This document shows, one piece after another, positions 27,001-27,558 of a stretch of DNA of 27,558 nucleotides. This stretch comes from a virus. Position numbers and translations under genes: made by a program. Position 1 is the first letter of the stretch, and every line of letters begins with the position of its first letter. The notes under the pieces were generated by a model. It made no database searches. It worked only from the letters and a program-made list of their open reading frames with translations, and was not told the DNA's origin. The DNA lies in the IMG/VR virus record IMGVR_UViG_3300022169_000023, positions 1 through 27,558 of that record; one strand, written 5' to 3'.

Positions 27001-27068
27001 AGTCCACTAGAAGAGGATCTAGTAGAGGAGTAAGTAGAAGTAGTAGTAGATCATCAAATAAAAGATAA
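18006..27068 (+). CDS. Giant polyvalent virion protein (peptidase, sigma-like and nuclease-like parts)
   Basis: This 3020-residue protein is very probably packaged and injected. In order: a small N-terminal helical module (MPKYIFDGATFTTEQL); an acidic linker; coiled-coil regions to about residue 390; Gly/Ala-rich, membrane-like segments (about 482-650) with ESFTEGGTVVAQNW; a HEIGH zinc-peptidase motif (930-934); a stretch resembling sigma-70 region 2 (1097-1180); a block with LPGAAVLEGASVPESLIGTA (near 1295); a W-C domain (W1599-C1600); a PD-(D/E)XK-like core (D2050, E2063-V-K2065); a C-terminal domain with FNFFIPPSAEDFVGLLYKTL and RPDRISMEQAGPLGR; a hydrophobic helix (about 2809-2836); and a Ser/Arg tail (2998-3020). 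Four R-[IL]-x-[FY]-S-K-S-like motifs mark the joints. The composition matches the 'polyvalent protein' idea of Iyer and Aravind. No RNA polymerase motif was seen. Confidence 0.8.
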   Translation: MPKYIFDGATFTTEQLTAVAEDAGITLDELFEKNPTIKQVNDEETEVTEKVITDPTKEGKKNPTTEEDATVVEETVAPDTASALGDTSLVLPLQKTSVRNQVRQKELEGSSDPEYIALSEEDKKFLKEDISFYNSPIIDPNTNETIQTEDALYAEELEKARDILNNPSKYNINASPVYNPPQKIIEKLAEKIIKDEFRYNKIKQNVKNYSEKVSNKTKDKLVNKKVDEFISLNDKYTALSNDYSSISEAYSKSADFANLENISNLFSDEDYKFDLTGLNSVKDAKVYLDRIQGLGKPENFVTQATADLYNNLVNKYINAVEQAETIVLDNNKEVPKATFNLYKELVEDNQNVNDALNAIANKIELTPAKLGDLKTELSFLKKNYSTAARLGSNVAFQLGKVPLNFAGGVSRILNDSADFILEEITGKKQPKNPAGLFNYTSDLLQKKEIQMQEEFSDPIKFEDAFENGSNFTEFFLQELTSQAGILAMMSTGLGPGATMLSLSSYEDKRVALEEDEKLLGTSDSIGKKIGISAGFAAAEVVLGFAPTMKIFNRGFKAIENVGKRELIEMGVKKFIKKQIPITLLKDPAIESFTEGGTVVAQNWIDRTFGGKKDTVGIWDNVSQAMVSGGFLGTAFSSVPFIQGVVLANLSDYNSYEGFRKNLNQIKQLNTSLESLDGRTKGAKALKLQVVQLEKDNFNIINQVEQNVNANLTSDGFMLFVKATEVQEDLRLQAKAIEEDSAIKKEDKETSLKSLKEQFNEIQGARDLYRRSFKININLLPQAERNEYINKAKLQLESEGEVDITKPDLNKRAEKIWQIETFEKNLASDIKTNKTLKESGVDQTYEVAETKAEAISLFIEAIQKRLADPNNALTEIEAEELIEQFTKGVNDGTANGANVATKNTKTNKDVFDIVIVKPNAINNGKTGTSIHEIGHTIFTSGYSTDSESFLPLANTVLAWLQKNNLEAYVRITERAGNGSDEILTEFLEEVASGRLDLEAKNNKGLLQYLPLGIMNAINKASNGKSEFKLGPGLDTVEFLKSLGKKLKEGTLTLEDVQEIQKGKISEPSVETIIKESRSEDASNKVQELYEQKGADGAAFEIIEQFKPIVNKIVEKRRNAPGFDKQLLTDEIETGTGGILDLIKAYDPTSNVPLAAYINKYLPVRSITASRKILGEEFTDDITESPSVAAEAAPEVEIEVAETKPTERLIEVKNKFLLPKSRTGFEENVANRIDGLAPDEFTFKKLPNWGKEDLAKELNIPIKKFEGSSNFTQAELGRLLTWIETNVSDIRRALPGAAVLEGASVPESLIGTATGVPNNLLKNINLYERLARGTKDAGLVPYRKLKGIDNSSILKAVNIVDGRQMAGPRDKAAQTAKGIFNMMAKVMTNQEIRKQLQAKPRPDITTKETESARAGGVESRLLFSKSMELQTLNSLNIGGNNNNLLFIKYSKSSRNAYEKILIGKRPELKDASEQVDNLFKWVDTLDIPENKKSKHEKLALFYMGNGNLILPEDGYKVEDAIKVAAKNKLDPFSYKNPNELLEKFAGDISPKKINPDNLSTFSNKQELADGITTYEIEDSRAGQADVRKIIDSNWGKKANPWCLAALIDGNLDQAWDYWKRYSGKKQIAFQNNKLLAFNAFDQYNPLADPRWYDRMDKATEGLVFYKKINDPRGLKLKLELNTKNNSTKQIGYEVGSPKSNFYQEYNVDKELITEIKRTATKETFFYDTLKSNAVEEWKNGDEGAKFDLVFYTPIENGILEEDPIDFEDADSDLRFWDKKTDILTVDPSAKKDRYGNRKSTNSKHIYESVNPKQKYIVQAKAGGDFGYIVEYKELNGVKFLTGRDILNNYVMPDKKAPPEQLEFAKNLESVSKLIGTTYGQLLGEIHDTAFLLDSNNKPIIPIKFPFLNTNNKGEFEIDPINEIGNEIDNESADLEGGKDSRILFSKNFDVNPPTPKEITELAKLLNVRPTQKSIKDALVKINNKIEANPLLYEKYNDIYKTYLEPYILFKKEARKLAWPEAEKQVEKVLLNLMQQGLPLSDVKINLSPLEIDIEFKLYGKKFFIEVKKNENAQLGTIFLRENIKGGLFTNNSADKAFIDEIIKKDINRNSLIDRIIKNHGTNEIIYTIKENQKIIIVPDAYYQEANRQLNTSQTESKFEMPIELVSSMYLNKAEKAEKKDKISTNGTFISFGDLGSFVIGSNNLNAPLPNLEQKNATVTVRTRWKFYRRNDVNFNGKYKKAVSLFRIAVPSLTKETKEILSNTDAFSFQNEDQARAILKLSKSTLQAAKNNNSKLPKSEQFSKSWWTSDAVTSGPSKMVIDRLKKIDDQANEARIKYSKSQDLDDTFNKIIENKTGIKTYQRFDRAGATVRGASKGTFNFFIPPSAEDFVGLLYKTLGKGKVGDSQMQFYKDNLLDPYGRAMNDVSSARVAMFEDYKTLKEDLNIIPKDLSKKGVEEYTREQAVRVYIWDQQENKIPGIFKTNQQKLVDYVNANPDLKQFGDQLIAMQKGDGYVTPKEGWLAGTITTDLLDSVNSIKRKKYLEQWQTNVDEMFGESNMNKLEAAFGKPYRRALEDALSRMKSGRNKKFTAGNEQVNAWTNWVNNSVGTIMFLNSRSAILQTLSTVNFLNFEDNNVFKAGAAFANQPQYWKDFKFLFNSDFLKERRGGLRFNVSESEIADAAKKGGARGVVSKILQAGFLPTQMADSFAIAAGGATFYRNRLNTYLKETDADGNKIYTEAEAQEKTFLDFRETAEESQQSSRPDRISMEQAGPLGRTILAFANTPAQYTRIMKKAILDIKNGRGSLKANISRLIYYGVVQNIIFGAIQAATFSLAFGGGDEEDQLFEEKAMRIANGTADSILRGAGLYGAIAATIKNTAIKLIKESKKSRTDYFEAGLVELAGISPPIQSKVKKWRSATKSYEYNKKEMAAKGFSLDSPSYLAGANVIAAFTNLPTDRVVKKVTNVYDAMQEDVEVWKRTALLMGWSKWELEPTVKKAKTKKSTRRGSSRGVSRSSSRSSNKR
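20793..20957 (+). other. Zinc metallopeptidase motif of the giant protein
   Basis: Residues 930-934 are HEIGH, preceded by GTS-I (the common G-T-x-x-HE context of phage MPTase domains). About 45 residues later SDEILTEFLEEVASG (residues 978-992) offers Glu980 or Glu984 as the third zinc ligand, as in gluzincins. The peptidase could process the giant protein itself, another virion protein or a host protein. Confidence 0.75.
21294..21545 (+). other. Sigma-70 region 2-like segment of the giant protein
   Basis: Residues 1097-1180 follow the order of sigma-70 regions 2.1 to 2.3. A helix AFEIIEQFKPIVNKIVEKRR comes first. GGILDLIKAYDP (1135-1146) parallels the region 2.2 G-x-x-GL-x-A-x-x-x-F/Y-D-P element. 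VPLAAYINKYLPVRSI (1150-1165) parallels the F-x-T-Y-A-x-x-W-I-x-x-x-I element. No region 4 helix-turn-helix was recognised. Similarity is judged by eye. Confidence 0.5.
22254..25019 (+). repeat. Four dispersed R-[IL]-x-[FY]-S-K-S motifs in the giant protein
   Basis: SRLLFSKS at residues 1417-1424 (22254-22277), FIKYSKS at 1444-1450 (22335-22355), SRILFSKN at 1938-1945 (23817-23840) and ARIKYSKS at 2331-2338 (24996-25019). Each lies in a linker in front of a new domain. The DNA copies differ in codons, so conservation is at protein level. They may be processing sites. Confidence 0.6.
24153..24200 (+). other. PD-(D/E)XK-like nuclease core of the giant protein
   Basis: D2050 in the strand LEIDIEF, then a turn (KLYGKK) and FFIEVKKN with E2063-V2064-K2065. 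The Asp to E-x-K spacing of 13 residues and the two hydrophobic strands are typical of the restriction-endonuclease fold. The surrounding domain spans about residues 1950-2150. Substrate unknown. Confidence 0.5.
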
Positions 27069-27069
27069 T

Positions 27070-27222
27070 ATGGAATCACCGTTGTATGCAAAAATTAGTG
27101 GACCTTGCAAATCCGCAGCAAAAAGAAAATTTAAAGTTTGGCCAAGCGCATACGCTTCTGGTTGGGGTGTGCGATGCACTTCTGCTGGTGGACCAAGCAA
27201 AATGGGTAAAAAGAAAAAATAA
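27070..27222 (+). CDS. Small basic protein, DUF5872-like N-part
   Basis: This short gene has 50 codons and starts one base after the stop of the giant gene. The product has no acidic residue after Glu2, is rich in Lys, and contains CKSAAKRKFKVWPSAYASGW followed by a GG-PSKMGKKKK end. The KRKFKVWPSAYASGW block is one I recall from very small basic proteins of phages and giant viruses (DUF5872-type), where it is usually followed by a W-F module. Its stop overlaps the next start (TAATG), so the two genes are coupled. The open frame, tight packing and recognisable motif argue that it is real in spite of its size. Function unknown; nucleic-acid binding is a guess from the charge. Confidence 0.7.
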   Translation: MESPLYAKISGPCKSAAKRKFKVWPSAYASGWGVRCTSAGGPSKMGKKKK

Positions 27223-27503
27223 TGTATACACAAAACTCCCCATTAAATAAAAAAAGTAAAGTTAAAGGTGGTGGTACCACTAAAGCTTGCTTACCATTAG
27301 CGAAGATACGAAGCATGAGCAAATCTCAAAAGAGTGAAGTTATCAGTGCTAAAAAGAAAGCGGGTAAAGCCGGTAAGTATAAAAGAGATTCTAAAACAAA
27401 TGTTAAAGGTGCCAGCACAAAAGGTGGCACGCTGAGAGATTGGTTTGAAAAAGAAGATTGGAGACAAGTTGCTAATCCTAGTAAAAAATGTGGTGAAAAA
27501 TGA
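27222..27503 (+). CDS. Small Lys-rich protein, DUF5872-like C-part
   Basis: This is a 93-residue, strongly basic protein. The first half has CLPLAKIRSMSKSQKSEVIS, resembling the K-C-x-P-x-x-K-x-x-x-M element of small phage proteins I recall. The end has GGTLRDWFEKEDWRQVANPS and KKCGE, resembling the W-F-x-E-x-W module of the same type. In the relatives I remember, the W-F module comes before the K-C-x-P element; here the order is reversed. The first base of its ATG is the last base of the previous stop, and its own TGA stop overlaps the next ATG by 4 bases (ATGA). It has no membrane segment or signal peptide. The role is unknown; a packaged DNA-binding protein is possible. Confidence 0.7.
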   Translation: MYTQNSPLNKKSKVKGGGTTKACLPLAKIRSMSKSQKSEVISAKKKAGKAGKYKRDSKTNVKGASTKGGTLRDWFEKEDWRQVANPSKKCGEK

Positions 27504-27558
27504 AAAAAGCTAATAAAGAAGTTAACTTAACAGATTTAAAAACTGAAATGTTACATTT
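27500..27558 (+). CDS. Unknown protein, start only (3' partial)
   Basis: The ATG at 27500 overlaps the TGA of the previous gene (ATGA), and the frame is open for 19 codons to the window edge (MKKANKEVNLTDLKTEMLH). The polar start shows no signal peptide. Too little is visible to name it. The overlap and same strand support translational coupling and membership of the same operon. Confidence 0.55.
   Translation, partial: MKKANKEVNLTDLKTEMLH

Noticed and set aside
18006-27068. Virion RNA polymerase (N4 or crAss type) in the giant protein
   Set aside because: No DxDxD or other polymerase catalytic motif was found on reading the chain; the recognised elements are peptidase, sigma-like and nuclease-like.
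1-27558. tRNA genes, CRISPR arrays, insertion sequences, integration sites
   Set aside because: No cloverleaf-like T-loop sequence, regular repeat-spacer pattern, transposase or inverted-repeat-bounded element was seen; gaps between genes never exceed 77 bases.

Overview
The window is a continuous stretch of tailed-phage virion genes. All genes are on the + strand, are packed with gaps of at most 77 bases, and are very AT-rich. The recognisable order is: terminase large subunit (5' end outside the window), portal, acidic scaffold-like protein, HK97-fold-type major capsid protein, neck/ring and tail proteins, a GNAT-like protein, internal (ejected) virion proteins, a 3020-residue giant protein, and small Lys-rich genes. 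There is no integrase, repressor, tape measure, sheath, lysis gene, tRNA or CRISPR array. This layout fits a short-tailed (podovirus-like) marine phage of the type that shares its head module with crAss-like and Cellulophaga podoviruses. No start codon has a clear Shine-Dalgarno sequence. Leaders are A/T-only or nearly so, which fits a Bacteroidota (probably flavobacterial) host. The host and family assignments are inferences from recalled family resemblance, not from a search.

Region by region. Bases 1-1016 hold the C-terminal nuclease part of TerL. Bases 1017-6126 hold portal, scaffold-like protein and major capsid protein, closed by a hairpin plus T-run (6137-6181). Bases 6204-9107 hold three conserved head/neck proteins, the first behind an almost exact copy of the leader in front of the scaffold-like gene. 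Bases 9113-15222 hold a 1520-residue tail 'stabilization'-type protein with a cadherin/Ig-like insert, and a 501-residue partner. Bases 15233-17989 hold a small GNAT-like protein and two internal-virion candidates. Bases 18006-27068 hold one giant polyvalent protein. Bases 27070-27558 hold a 50-codon gene, a 93-codon gene and the start of another gene, joined by TAATG and ATGA overlaps.

The most interesting element is the giant protein. It combines a HEIGH zinc-peptidase motif, a stretch resembling sigma-70 region 2, a W-C motif domain, a PD-(D/E)XK-like nuclease core, membrane-like Gly/Ala-rich segments, a conserved C-terminal ejection-type domain and a Ser/Arg tail. Four near-identical R-[IL]-x-[FY]-S-K-S-type motifs lie at the domain boundaries and look like possible processing sites. 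My working model is that it is packaged in the head, cut or unfolded, and injected with the DNA to act on host proteins, transcription and nucleic acid at the start of infection.
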